A DNA stretch of 64,000 nt from Rhizophlyctis rosea (Eukaryota > Chytridiomycota > Chytridiomycetes > Rhizophlyctidales > Rhizophlyctidaceae): contig JADGJC010000083.1 in NCBI GenBank assembly GCA_027596075.1, positions 62,001 through 126,000 of the forward strand, in the 5' to 3' direction. Under the pieces are notes generated by a model, which saw only the letters and a program-made list of their open reading frames with translations, was not told the origin of the DNA and did no database searches. Below, piece by piece: positions 44,236 to 55,076 of the stretch; within the stretch, counting starts at the first letter, position 1, and the number at the start of each line of letters is the position of its first letter. A program made the position numbers and the translations under genes.

Positions 44236-44956
44236 CTAACATACTTTTACGTCGTGACCCACCCACCGCCAATAATGCCCAAACTGACCCCCCGCTCCTC
44301 TCCTGTTCCCCGCTTCATCAACAGGATACTCAATCGTTGTTAAGCAATACCCCGGCACTACCGATCTGCCTTCCCGCAACCGCTTCAGGCACTCAACAAA
44401 TTGCCGGGTTCTGGTTTTCGGATCAAGGATCATCATATGAGTTTGCTGCCACACCATAATGATTGGCATTCTGCACCGCCATCCAGTCCAGAGGGTGCCA
44501 ATCTGCTTCTGGGGAACCGATGATGTCGGAGAGCTTGTAGAGGAAGTTTGAGTGGAAGTCAAAGACCCAGCATTCTTTGCTGAATAGGAGCAGGATGTTG
44601 ATGCGGGTGAGATGAAGCTGATAACAGGTGGAAATGTCAGGTATGGGGTACGAGCTTAGGTGTGTTGCATCGGACAGACGGACAAGGTTGAGTCGAGCCT
44701 TAAATGGTGATTCGGGTTCAGAGGTGAGGGCAACGTAAGCTAGGAAGGTTTCGTTGATGTCGCATAGGCCGTCGTGCAGGTGAAAGTGGTATGGTTTGAA
44801 ATCATTGTCCAATGATAGGATGGTGGCGGTTTCATCGTCCTCCCCCCATTCTTGAAGCTTATGTCCACAGATAGTTCCCATCCAGCTTCCCTTAAGTTCG
44901 GCAATGATTTCACCGCTGTCAACGTCCTGACCAACGATTTTGTAGGTATCTGGCAT
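44236..44956 (-). pseudogene. Frameshifted paralog B of the gene at 42023-43009
   Basis: The frame from ATG 44956 (MPDTYKIVGQDVDSGEIIAE) runs with clear similarity to gene A: MGTICGHKLQEWGEDDETAT, LCDINETFLAYVALTSEPES, ARLNLVRLSDATHLSSYPIP, LTRINILLLFSKECWVFDFH, DWMAVQNANHYG. It then hits a stop (about 44421). One base out of phase, the homology resumes at once: VWQQTHMMILDPKTRTRQF, YCLTTIEYPVDEAGNRRGAG and HYWRWVGH, ending at TAG 44236. The switch lies around 44441-44450 (ttatggtgtggcag), with no room for an intron. Either this copy carries a one-base indel and is a pseudogene, or the assembly has an error there. It is divergent from the Fanzor gene; the two ATGs are 151 bp apart. Confidence 0.7.
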
Positions 44957-45107
44957 GCGGCATGCGATGATATTGGGTCATTTGTAAGTGTAGTGTTGAC
45001 CAAGCCAATGCTGGTTCTCCGCCAAGTGTGAACAGTGCTGCCTACATCTTCTCTTGATTTTGAAACCAACTCGCTCCCTTCCCATCCTTACATCTTGGAA
45101 AACAGAT

Positions 45108-46474
45108 ATGGAAGCATCATATCAACATCAACGAAAAGCGTACTTCGGCGTGACAGAAAGAGATACGTGTATCTTTCTCCACAACAATATCTTTCCGCAC
45201 TATGCTAGGTCGGTCGTCGTGTCTAGATCTCTTCATCGGTGAACATCGCATCCACCCGACTGACAGAAACTCATGCTCACAGTCTCAAAGAATACTATAA
45301 CCGCAAAATCTTTTACAAAAATGGTTTCACCACACGCCAGCAGAACAAACGCTTCCTCACCATGACGGCACGCCATCTCATGCAGCTATCTCCGGTATGA
45401 GAGTCTACCTCTTTTCGCCAAATTGCCGATACTGAACATACAAATTGCAGAGATGGTGTCTCAACCCGGGACGCGCTCACAAAAAGCAGCTCAAGCGAGA
45501 ACATTATTTGCCGTCATCGTATATTGATTCCAACTTCCTGTCAGGTCAGACACGACAACAGAGAAGGTCTGCGGAGGTTGGGGTGGATATGATAGAGTAT
45601 AGGCGTTGGCACCCTCTGCCCAAAGAAGAGCAGCCCCGCCAAGGAGCGCTGTGGGCTTGGGGATGGGGAAACTATGCATGGAACAAACCGTATCCTCCTG
45701 TGCCTAACAAGGTTGGTTAGAAGTTGTTTGCCCATTCTGTGGAGAGATCAGACACTAAACACATTGACAGGCATTGGCGAGGGAAATAGCAGTGCAAGGT
45801 GACACTGTCATCATGATGCCGGAACGAGGCACCACAAAAGGCCAGTGTACTTCAGCCGTGGCCGGCTACGAGTCGCAATTGGTCGGCCCACCGTTTGAGT
45901 TCCGTCCTCATCAACATGCCTTACATTACTTGGTGGCTAATCAGCTTCGATGTGATCACGCGTGAGTGATGTTCATGAATAATTCTTAAGGTAATAACCA
46001 TCATTCTGATACTATCTAATGCTCAATGCAGAAAGACAAAGCTTCGCCGGCACGGCGAACGTCAGAGACATTGCAAGGTGTTGCATTGCTGGGTCCCGGA
46101 AAATCCCCTTCGGAGTGACGACAACATTCCGCGCGGGGAATGGATTCGTACAAAAGATTGTGGCGAACAGGCTCCAAAGCGTAAGTGTCACTGCACCTTG
46201 GAGCAAAAAGCGCACATGTGTTGATCTCCATCTCGTTCCAGTCCTCAAAAACCATCGCCTATTGCTGTGCAAAGATGGTTGCATGGCATTGTGCGCCAAT
46301 CAGCCGGCCATCATAGGACGGGATCAGAATGCATCGGCACTGCTTAGGTACATGCTTGTCAACTGTTGCTGCACGAGGGGACAGCGTCCTGAATGGAACT
46401 TGCCCCCACCCGACGAGTACAAGTATGAGCCCCCGACAGAATACTGGGCGGAACTGCAGACGACGAGTTTATGA
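45108..46474 (+). CDS. Fanzor (TnpB-like) RNA-guided nuclease homolog, short form with Asn at RuvC-I
   Basis: Six exons (45108-45208, 45283-45394, 45451-45711, 45771-45961, 46032-46180, 46242-46474) join in phase to 348 aa. Assignment rests on the C-terminal Fanzor core: LKEYYNRKIFY helix; RuvC-I position RWCLNPGRAHK; ALWAWGWGNYAW (residues 137-148) before a conserved strand; VIMMPERGTTKGQC with Glu176 in the rearranged RuvC-II position described for Fanzors; Cys-rich LLLCKDGCMALC; and RuvC-III GRDQNASALLRYMLV (Asp299) followed by GQRPEWNL. RuvC-I has Asn76 where Asp is expected, and the first zinc-knuckle pair is incomplete (QCTSA instead of CxxC). Known Fanzors are longer, with N-terminal recognition domains absent here, so this is an N-terminally truncated or decayed but frame-intact copy. 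If active, the family cuts DNA guided by an RNA encoded at the element's 3' end. Confidence 0.82.
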
Positions 46475-46641
46475 GGGCCGAGCCTTCCCGTCCGCATTCC
46501 CATCAGATTTCAGTTGCTCATTGTATAGTTTAGATATGTCTAGTCTATACTCTCCGCTCGTTAGGTAGCACGAGCAACTGTAATTTACTCTGGCATACTC
46601 ATTCGTATGCATAACCCCGGAGAGGGGTGTGTAGAAAATAC
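46475..46641 (+). ncRNA. Candidate omega-RNA / element 3' end downstream of the Fanzor gene
   Basis: Starts directly after the Fanzor stop codon. 167 bp that recur, with small differences and one ~65-bp indel, in the inverted copy at 43151-43383. Two stems are kept in both: GCATAC (46593-46598) with GTATGC (46605-46610), and ACCCC (46614-46618) with GGGGT (46624-46628). The loop of the first stem varies while the arms do not. Homology ends sharply at 46641 (GAAAATAC). In TnpB/Fanzor systems the guide RNA scaffold overlaps the nuclease 3' end and stops at the element border, which fits. That it is transcribed as a guide RNA is inference. Confidence 0.5.
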
Positions 46642-46651
46642 ACTACTTCTT

Positions 46652-46795
46652 GCGTGCGGGAGATGTGCAATTCCTCAGGTGTGGTAAGACGTGCATCACT
46701 CTGCTATTCCTCTGGTGCGGTAGACGTGCATCGCGCTGCTATTCCTCTAGTGCGGTAGACGTGCATCGCTCTGCTGTTCCCCAGGTGCGGAGTGC
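46652..46795. repeat. 35-bp minisatellite adjoining the Fanzor 3' end
   Basis: About four tandem copies of a 35-36 bp unit, gtgcggtagacgtgcatc / gctctgctattcctctg, beginning 11 bp after the end of the Fanzor homology. Central copies are nearly identical; the first is shortened. No counterpart is found beside the inverted copy at 43151. Confidence 0.85.
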
Positions 46796-48175
46796 AGGCG
46801 TCCGAATACCTGATAGCAACTGCAGTGAGTACGCGAAGCTGCACGTCCAAACGAGGTGGTGGGGATACTCACAGCTTTCGTTTGGATAAGATTGGGTTGA
46901 ATAGTTGAGGTCCGGCAGAACGGCAGCTCTTGACCGGCACCATGAGAAAAAGAAAGAAAGTTCACCAGTCGAGATCCTTGAGCCGACCCGCTCGTGTTGA
47001 ACGTGGTACGGAGCAAAAGAGAAGTCTGATGGTGGGTTTGATGAGAGTTTTGACGAGAGACACCTGCATGACGTTTAGATGCATGATGTGTCATGAGTCA
47101 TGTCAGCCGCGATCCGCAATTTTGTGGCCCCTGCGGGATGAGCTCAACATGGCTTAGACTGGTGGACTGTAACTTGGTTCTTTGGCCCGCAGAAAGCATA
47201 CAGTGGGATCACCAAACTCAATGGTATCATGACATGTTTGTGTAGCAAGTCCATCTGCCCAAATTTCGGTAATGGTGTCAGCAGTGTAACCAAATTCGAC
47301 CAATAAGATTCGACTGACCTGCCAGTCAGTAGCTTCCGAGTCTCTTCGGGCTTTTACGCAGGACTATTCACTGTGCAACTTATGGCTGCGGAGTTGGCTT
47401 ACTAGTCCAATTTGATGAGTGATTGATTGATCGGACCCAAAAAAGCTGCTCGGCCCATCGGTCGTGAGCGAGCTGTGTACACCGGCGAAGGTGGAAAACT
47501 GGAAAATTGAACATGCCCTTTCAATCGCACCTTGTTCACGGTATTGCTGGTCCTCCCCCTTACAACCTGCTAGCCAGCCAGCCAAACTTGCATCGCGGCG
47601 CACTACTTCGCTTCATTCGTGCCCAATAATATTCCACTAGTTTGAATAGTAGCAGTTCGGCATATGACGAGTGGGAGTGTATGTTATCACTTTCTAGCTC
47701 CTCTTGTAAGCTGAATATCTTTCACACGCGTTCAGTGTCCAGAGACTGGTTAGGTGTCGAGACGAACCCAGCTTCTATAGGTCGGTCCACACACTTTTGG
47801 TGGGCGTTGACACCTCGCTACCGCAGAAGATCCCTTCGAGATTGAACTTTCAACTCGTGTTTTCGCTCACTTGCAAAGTGCTTTGAGGGCTTGCGTCAAC
47901 CCATTCCTGCGTGGCCCTCGGCTTTGACACGCGAGGTGGCCCAATTTTCCCACACTTCCAATACGTTCCTTACAAACTCATGTCCTTGGCGAAGTACCTA
48001 TGAACCAGTAGTCATACTCCACATTCGTCAGAGCCCAAACACTGTTCCTTTTACTTCCACGGCGAGCCAAGCATTTCACACGCAAGCAGCTCACAGATCT
48101 GACCAGACTTCTCGTGTTGAGCCTGCAGTTCCTGCAGTTTCAGGTCCTGCACTTTTGTGTGTTGTCTATTGAACG
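46796..48175. other. Long intergenic region
   Basis: Nearly 1.4 kb without a recognisable gene. Short frames on both strands lack domains. The right part is pyrimidine-rich and should contain the promoter and 5' leader of the polyQ gene; cctgcagtt-type repeats (cctgcagttcctgcagtttc) lie just upstream of ATG 48176. Confidence 0.4.
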
Positions 48176-51009
48176 ATGAACGGCGCTACGGTTAGCACTC
48201 AGCATGGGACCATCAATGCAGCCTATATCCCGCAGGTGGCTGCCCCACCCGCCTCATACTTCCCGCCCTCATTACCAACCTCGCAAACTGGGTTGCACAC
48301 CTACGACGTAACGCCCACCCCGCCCCCCCACCACCCCGCAACACTTCCGAACATTCCCCAGCCATACCCCCTACCCAGCTCCTCCGATCCCTTGCTCCGT
48401 GTTCAACAACAGTTGGTCAATCCAGTTGGAATCGGCTCTCCCACAGACAATGACTCTGGATCGACTTATTCAGGCGTGGATTGGGAGGCACCGAGCATTC
48501 CCACCATGCGTGATATGGAAGGAGGAGGATCATCATTGACACGCCGACCGTCTTACGTGCGTAAACCGCGGCATGGGACGACTTTGTTCAAATTTCAGCA
48601 GGAGCGGTTCCCACGATCAACAAGAGATAACCGATACCCAGCGTTCTTAGAAAGACTATTGAACACGCTAGAATATGTCAGAGCGAGCATAGCTAGTGAC
48701 GCGGCAGCTGCAGCGGTTGCGGCTGCCGGAGCAGCAGTGGCTGCTGCAAAAGCGGGGAACGATGGGAATGGTGGCGATATGGATATTGACGCAAGTGATG
48801 GGATGTCGGAAAGAACACCGGATACAGCGATGTCCAAAGATAGTGGGCCTTCGGAACTTTCTTCGGCAGGCACATCAGCTGGGTCCGGATTGGGTGGCCC
48901 TCGTTCCGTTTGCTTCCATCCCCAAGCAATTGCAACGGTCCGCTCTCGCATTCATGACAAGGTTGATCAGAAGGTGCGTCATTGACCGCGAGATTTGGAT
49001 GCTAAAGACACGTTGCTGACCATTCACTGCAGCAAGAGTGGCGGATTTGGCTAGCAGAACCTTTATGGTCGAAGTTCCATGAATTGAAAGACGCATGTAC
49101 ACCACCGGGAACCACTCACGCTGAGTTTGTGGAATTGATGCTGGATTTGGTGTCTTGCGAGGCGGGGGGAGTTTGTCATGGCATTCAGGAGCATTTGTTG
49201 GTTCCTCGGGAAGTTCTGGTGTCCCATATCCTTCCCAGTCATGAGGTAATTCCGACCCTTTTAGACGATACATAGAGCAATTTTGCTAACTCATTACAAC
49301 AGTCCGAATCTGCACTCGGCGCAGAGACAGCAACTGACGCACCCCCACTCCACCACGCACCCCAAATTTCCCCTGACCAATTTCTTGCATCCTTGGAAAC
49401 AGAACTGGGCCTTCCGCAGATCAGCGAGGATTCGGCTGTTGCCGATGTAGAAAAGCAACCAGTGATGGATTGGGCCATTTCAGCATTATCTGAACCGGAT
49501 TTGGAGGGATCGCAGATGGAGGGTGTGGAAGGAGACCAGGCGGGGATGTCGTCTCTGGGACAGAGCGCTTTCTTGCCGGCGCCAGATTCGGTGATCACAA
49601 TGACGGAGCAGCCGCCAAAGATGGAAGATGATTGGGCTTGGAATGATGGGGCATCCGGTATTGCACAACGGGATCTGAGGCGGACCATGTCTACGCCCGG
49701 ATTCCAAGCGGAGGTCGGTCTTATACCATCGGTTGAGTACCCCACCACTACATTGTCCAACGAAAGTTCTCGCTCCCTACCTCGCGTGCACCGCACTCAT
49801 TCCACGGGAGGATCCTTCCGGCGTCGTGCCACGGAGAATTCTCGCGACCCGTATCGCCGCACTGGTGCTGATGGGTCGTTGAGGAGACGGCCCAGTGTGT
49901 CGAGCGTGGCGTCATCAATTGAATCGTCGCGCACTCATCAACGCACCTTGAGTAGTGGCTCACCCATGGTGATACCGATGGGTCCACTTGGTTCGGAGGG
50001 CTTGTCCAATGGGATAGGTTTACTGTCTATGGATGGAGGTATCCAGCCTGAATTTGGACTAGGCATACCTGCCGGAATGTTGACAACCCATCCATCTTTG
50101 GATCGTGCTACTACTCCACACCAACATGCCCTCGGCAGAAGCTTATCCATGAGAGTATCATCCTCCACCTCCCACAATCCCCCGATCTTCCAATCTCAAC
50201 AACGCTTCGATCACACACTCCCTCGTGCCCCACGCCACCCTTCCCCCAACATGCCCTTCACCTTCCCGCCCACGCAACCCTACGAAGACATCCCACCGCC
50301 CCCAACCGGCGCGCCGGTCCTACCTCATACCAACAACCTACAAAACGGCGCCATACAGCAAGTACCGGACGTCGATCTTCGCACGAAGAAAGAGCATGAG
50401 CTGCATGAGATTTTGAGACAGCAGAGCGAGGAGTTGGAGCGGTTGAAGCGGCAGCATGAGCAGCAGAAGCTTATTTTGGAGATGCAGGCGCAGCAGTTGG
50501 AGGAACAGAGGAGGTTGAGGGAGGAGAGGGAGAGGCGTGAGATGGCGGTTCGGCAGGGTCAGCAGCAGGCGCAACAACATCATGTACAGCAACAGCAACA
50601 GCAGCAACAGCAGCAACAGCAACAGCAAGCAATGGGCCAAGGGATGGGACATTTGGGAATGGGAATGGGTATCCTCAATGGACTACCCCAACAACCCAAC
50701 CATCATCACCCCCATACATACCAACAACACCAACACCCACACCAATACCCACAACAACTCCCCTCCCACGTCCCCACAACCCTCCAGATACCCCTCATAC
50801 CGCAACCCGCACACCAACAACAGCAGCAATCACCACTCTCACCGTCGCCAGACACGTCCATGTCCCCGATTACGAGCAGCAACCATTCTGGAGGGTTGTA
50901 CCATGACCCGGCGAGTCCGAGCCCGACGAGTTCTGGGGGGTCGGCGGGGAAGATGAAGTTCTTTAAGACTTGGAAGTTTAGTACGAAGGTATTTGGGAAG
51001 AAGGAGTAG
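48176..51009 (+). CDS. 905-aa disordered polyQ protein, unknown function
   Basis: Three exons (48176-48973, 49033-49245, 49303-51009) join in phase. The N-terminal third is Pro/Ser-rich with an Ala run (SDAAAAAVAAAGAAVAAAKA). A compact, conserved-looking segment spans residues ~245-335 (VCFHPQAIATVRSRIHDKVD, EWRIWLAEPLWSKFHELKDA, HAEFVELMLDLVSCEAGG, HLLVPREVLVSHILPSHE), with Trp/Leu/His spacing of a folded domain that I cannot name. The region after it is Ser/Arg-rich. A coiled coil at ~700-755 (LHEILRQQSEELERLKRQHE, QQKLILEMQAQQLEEQRRLR) leads into a pure Gln run of 14 and a His/Gln/Pro-rich stretch. The end is basic (KMKFFKTWKFSTKVFGKKE). Such architecture is common in fungal transcription or signalling regulators; nothing more specific is supported. 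Confidence 0.75.
50583..50631. repeat. CAG/CAA trinucleotide run (polyglutamine)
   Basis: An uninterrupted mix of cag and caa codons encoding 14 consecutive glutamines after a His-Val-Gln start. Interleaved CAA codons reduce slippage, but the tract is still a likely length-polymorphic site. Confidence 0.9.
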
Positions 51010-51845
51010 GGTGGGTGGGAGGGTGGGAGATGGGTATGGGGAGGAGGAGGGGGTGGAAGGGGGGAGAGGGAGGAGGTTGGTGCCATGTATGCCAGTGAGA
51101 ATGTATGGGTTGGTAAATATGGTAGGTTTAATGGGAAAACAGATATGTACATAACATATAATATGTAGTATTTTTTTGCTCTCTTTGCGTATCTTTGTTT
51201 GAGATTGAAAGTCCGTGACATCAAACCTTAGGGAGATTAACACATTCCTGATCAGGAAGGTGCTATTGCCACTCGAACTAAGCCACCACTCTATGGCTCA
51301 CTCGAGTGATTTCTGGTCAGGATTCCAAGCCGGCAAAATTGGCTGTCAGCAAGATTTGATGTCACGGACTTTGATGGGAGGATGGTTTTTTGTGGGTTGA
51401 TGTGATCGAAACGCATTGGTCGTGATTGCAGTTTTTGCGTTCGGGTTCGATGTTCAGGTCAGATGCGGGGCAAGGAGGATGAACATCACAATATCGCGCT
51501 TGAAGAAGAGGGCAGAAGAATGTGAAGGAAACGTGGCCGGTCTGACGGCTTGAGTCTGTCAGCTGGACTTCACTAATTTGTGCTTTTGTCGAAGGGGATG
51601 AAAAGGGAAAAGACAAAGGACCCTCGAGTTTTTGTGGCCTTCTCAATTCGTCACCGTGCCACCAGTCTCATCATCAAGCCCCTTCATCACGACCATCTCC
51701 CACGTCACCCGTGTCATCATAAAATCCCCAGGGGCTCGGAACCCTCTTTCATCGCAGAAAACCCTTCAAAATGAGGTTCCCACCCGATTGTCCAACTCAG
51801 CTCTGGGAGCGACTTTCACCAGCTTCGACAATCTCGTAACGCAGA
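51010..51845. other. Intergenic, polyQ gene 3' flank and transporter promoter
   Basis: About 840 bp. The left part is G-rich on the plus strand (ggaggaggagggggtgg). No gene or RNA recognised; open frames lack domains. Confidence 0.4.
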
Positions 51846-53360
51846 ATGGAAGTACATTCTCAACACAACGTGGATTCGTATGAACTGTCGTATGATCTGC
51901 AAAGCGGGGTGGACGAGGGCATTGCCTCACGAAGCGATGAGCCATACGCCGTGACTGAAGTATCGGAATTCTCGTTACCTCCAACAGATACGGGCAAAGA
52001 TGCTTGGTTGGTGCTGCTGGGATGTTCGTTGATACAAATACCTGTATGGGGTCTGTACTACTAGTCGTGCTCTTTCTCGCTGCGCCAAAGCCATACTAAC
52101 ATTCGTAAACAAACAAACCCCGCAGGATTCTCTCTCTACTTCGGTGTCCTCCAAGAATACTACTCTACCCACGCGGACGAACTCAACCTCGGCGGCTCTC
52201 CATCCTACTTTGCCGTCATCGGCCCAACAGCAACGGGGCTACTATACCTTTGTTCCCCAATAACATTCACCCTCCTAGCCCGATGGCCCTACCTCCGTCG
52301 CTGGTGTGGACCGCTAGGTCTCGTCCTCCTAATCCTAGCCTTCGGTCTCTCCACCCTCGCTACATCCATCAATCACCTTATCGCAACACAAGGCATCTTA
52401 TCCGCCCTTGGGAGCGGACTCCTCTTTGCGCCATCAACGCTCTACCTAGACGAATGGTTTGTTCAGAAAAAGGGACTGGCGACAGCGATTATGTGGAGTG
52501 GCAAGAACGTTGCGGGGGTGGTGTTGCCTTTTGCTGCTGATGCGGTGTTGAGGAGGTGGGGTGTTCAGACTATGTTGTGGGCGTGGACGGTGGCGGTTTG
52601 TGTGTGCACGGTGCCGGTGTTGGGGGTTTTGAAGCCTAGGGTTCCGGTGTCGAGGGTTAGTGCTGCTAGGCCGGTTGATGTGGGGTTTTTGAAGATGAGG
52701 ACTTTTTGGATGTTGCAGATTGGTATGTGTGTTGATTGTGGACTTGATGATGAACTGGTTTTCAATTGTCTTTGTGTAGGGAACATCCTTCAAAGTCTTG
52801 GGTACTTCCTTCCCTCATCGTACCTTCCTTCCTACGCTTCAAAGTTAGGCCGGTCCCCCCTTCTCGGCTCCCTGCTGCTGGCCATGATGAATACCTGCTC
52901 CATCCCGGGCGGTCTCATCATGGGCATGTTGGTGGATCGCTTTTCGGTGACCAATGTGATCATGGTTTCCACCATTGGTTCCACATTAGCAGTCTTCCTG
53001 TTCTGGGGACTTGCTTCCCGCTTATCCTTACTCATCATCTTCACCATATCATACGGCTTCTTTGCTGGCGGTTTTTCATCTACATGGTCTGGTATCCAGA
53101 GAGAGCTGCAGAAGGAATCTCCTGGCCTTGACACCGGGTTGATGTTTGGAGTTTTAGCTGGTGGAAGGGGAATTGGGAATGCTATTAGCGGGCCGCTGAG
53201 TGTGGCGCTTGTTAGTGGGACGAGTTGGATGGGGGCTAGTGCGGGTGGGGAGAGATGGGGTTATAGAACTGAGTATGGGCCATTGATCCTGTTTACTGGG
53301 TGTACGGCATTACTGGGCGGATGGAGTTGGGTGTGGCAGAGGTGGCCTTGGTCTAGGTAA
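51846..53360 (+). CDS. MFS transporter, monocarboxylate (MCT) type
   Basis: Three exons (51846-52050, 52126-52722, 52780-53360) encode 460 aa. After a soluble N-terminus of ~55 residues, the first span (DAWLVLLGCSLIQIPVWG) leads into FSLYFGVLQEYYSTH, typical of MCT-like proteins (the W-G-x(2)-x-S-x-G-V-F/L-x-x-x-Y pattern). Later elements: SPSYFAVIGPTATGLLYL, LGSGLLFAPSTLYLDEWFVQ, KKGLATAIMWSGKNVAGVVL, and in the second half FLPSSYLPSYASKLG, GGLIMGMLVDRFSVTNVIMV, GFFAGGFSSTWSGIQRELQK and GVLAGGRGIGNAISGPLSVA. Twelve spans are expected and roughly fit. Fungal members of this subfamily move monocarboxylates, siderophores or riboflavin, so the substrate is open. Confidence 0.87.
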
Positions 53361-53722
53361 TGATGGATTCAATTGTTCACATGATGAATGGAGTGATTTG
53401 GAGTATTTACAAATTCAGGAAAGTCATGCTCTTAGAAGAGCAAGTTTATCATCCGCGGACCATTTTGTTGCAGAAATGATCTAGTCCCGTTGCAAAGTTT
53501 GCGATGGTCTGATGGGGGGGAGTTTGATTATGTAATACAATTATACAAGTCCATCTTGCACGTGATCCAGTGCCTATAAATAGGGCCCAAGTTCCAACAG
53601 CGTTCCGTCATCACGGCTTCCTCACCACTCATCTTCATCTACATCGGCTTCTTTCACAGATCAAGCGGGAAGTATCGCACATCCAGTACCCAAAACACAA
53701 CGTCAGAAATACACAATCAAAG
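53361..53722. promoter_or_regulatory. Intergenic with TATA box
   Basis: Contains the transporter 3' flank and a strong core promoter, ctataaatagggccc at about 53575-53589, ~140 bp upstream of ATG 53723. Confidence 0.55.
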
Positions 53723-55076
53723 ATGGAGGTAATTTCTCGATGTATCAGCGTGTTTTGCTGAACTTCTTACTGAACATGTTGGCCTTAGGACAGTCGTTTG
53801 AGACCATCTTCTCCAGAGTCAGAGGTATTAGCTTCCAAACGCTCACCCAGTGCGACTACCTCAATAGCACTACTACATACAGGGCTCTGAAGACGTGTCT
53901 GACCAGTCTGAGGACATGTCTCCTCATGGCAACAGCTTGTGGTATCTAGCCAGCGGTGCAATCTACCAAACGTGGTTCCTGGAAACATTCCAAATCGTCA
54001 AAAACAAGACCTCCCACCTGCTGTCCAAACTCGCGAACCTCAGTCCCTTTTCGGCGAAGGAGCTCTTTTTGGGCTTTGTGAACTTCATCTTCTTCATCCT
54101 CGGCGTGGCGCAAACTTGTTACTTCCTGTACGATGGCAGCACTCTCTTCCACAGCATCGCGGTACCGCTTGCACTTACCGGTTTGCTCTTCACCCATCAA
54201 ACGCGCTATTGCTACATCGTCGTCACCTTTGCGCTCCTTGTACCCTATCTGCTCATTCCGATCTTCACGCGCCCATACACTGGTGGTGTGTATTTCGGGG
54301 ACTTCTACACAAAGGGCCAGCGTGTTTCATTTGCCGTAGGAGTCGCCAGGGACTGCAAGGAACCTCGCTATAGTGTGCAGGCGGCTGAGCCCCTTCGTTG
54401 GGCAAGTCTCGGTGCATCAATCCAACTCTTCGACGCTCCCCTTTTCGCGGACTTTCGGGTCATTGCTTTCTGCCGTAACCACAAGGAAGTCAGGGCGTCC
54501 AATGTCTATTTCACGGATGGGTTGACTGTGTATTTCGCCGGGGCAAATTTGCCTGGGATCAAGTCGGACGGCACCGTGATGGACGAGCTGGACCATCGCA
54601 CGCTGAAAATCAGTGTTCCGTCCGCCAATCCGTACTACGACCCACCTTACATCTCCGACGAAAAGGTGCTGTTGGTGCTGATTGCGGAGTTTGTGATCTG
54701 CAACCTTGCATGGCATCATGTACCGGCTCTCCTCAACTCCGAACGCGAACCAACTCCATGCAACATCAACAAGTCTCCCCAACCTGGCGTTCAAAATGTT
54801 CAGCCCAATTCCCGGATTCAAGTCAGTCAGCATGCTGTGGGGCCGGCTCTTCACCATCGGGCCCACTTCGATGAGAAATCTCCACTTGTCAATTCCGTTC
54901 CACTGCCGGCCGAAGATTTTGGTGAGGGGTTCAGGAACAATGGTTGGGATGGCTGGGCCGATGACAGGGGTCGTGAACGTGACGGAAGGGACGAGAGTGA
55001 CTTCACCTTGCGTCTCAGGAGATCCGTGGGTGATGGGAGTGGGACTCGCCATGCTCGTGCGAGCTCTCTGTATTGA
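53723..55076 (+). CDS. Uncharacterised membrane protein, about four spans, 411 aa
   Basis: The first exon is only ATG GAG (53723-53728), the second encodes 12 residues (53789-53824) and the third 398 codons (53883-55076); phases agree and the joins read MEDSRLRPSSPES then EGSEDVSDQSEDM. Hydrophobic segments: LFLGFVNFIFFILGVAQTCY, FHSIAVPLALTGLLF, YCYIVVTFALLVPYLLIPIF and VLLVLIAEFVICNLAWHHV. Between the third and fourth lies a ~150-residue soluble domain (YFGDFYTKGQRVSFAVGVAR; FADFRVIAFCRNHKEVRASN; YFTDGLTVYFAGANLPGIKS) that looks beta-rich and lumenal or extracellular. The C-terminal ~130 residues are disordered. No family recognised. An apparent GTG start at 53895 in the same frame is not needed once the tiny 5' exons are included. 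Confidence 0.68.

Noticed and set aside
45108..46474. Alternative identity as a KDZ-type or other DDE transposase
   Set aside because: No DDE-type catalytic spacing or dimerisation motifs; the GRDQNA, PERGTTKGQC and Cys-rich elements match RuvC-type Fanzor/TnpB proteins.
46747..47094. 115-codon minus-strand frame
   Set aside because: Covers the 35-bp minisatellite and shows no domain.
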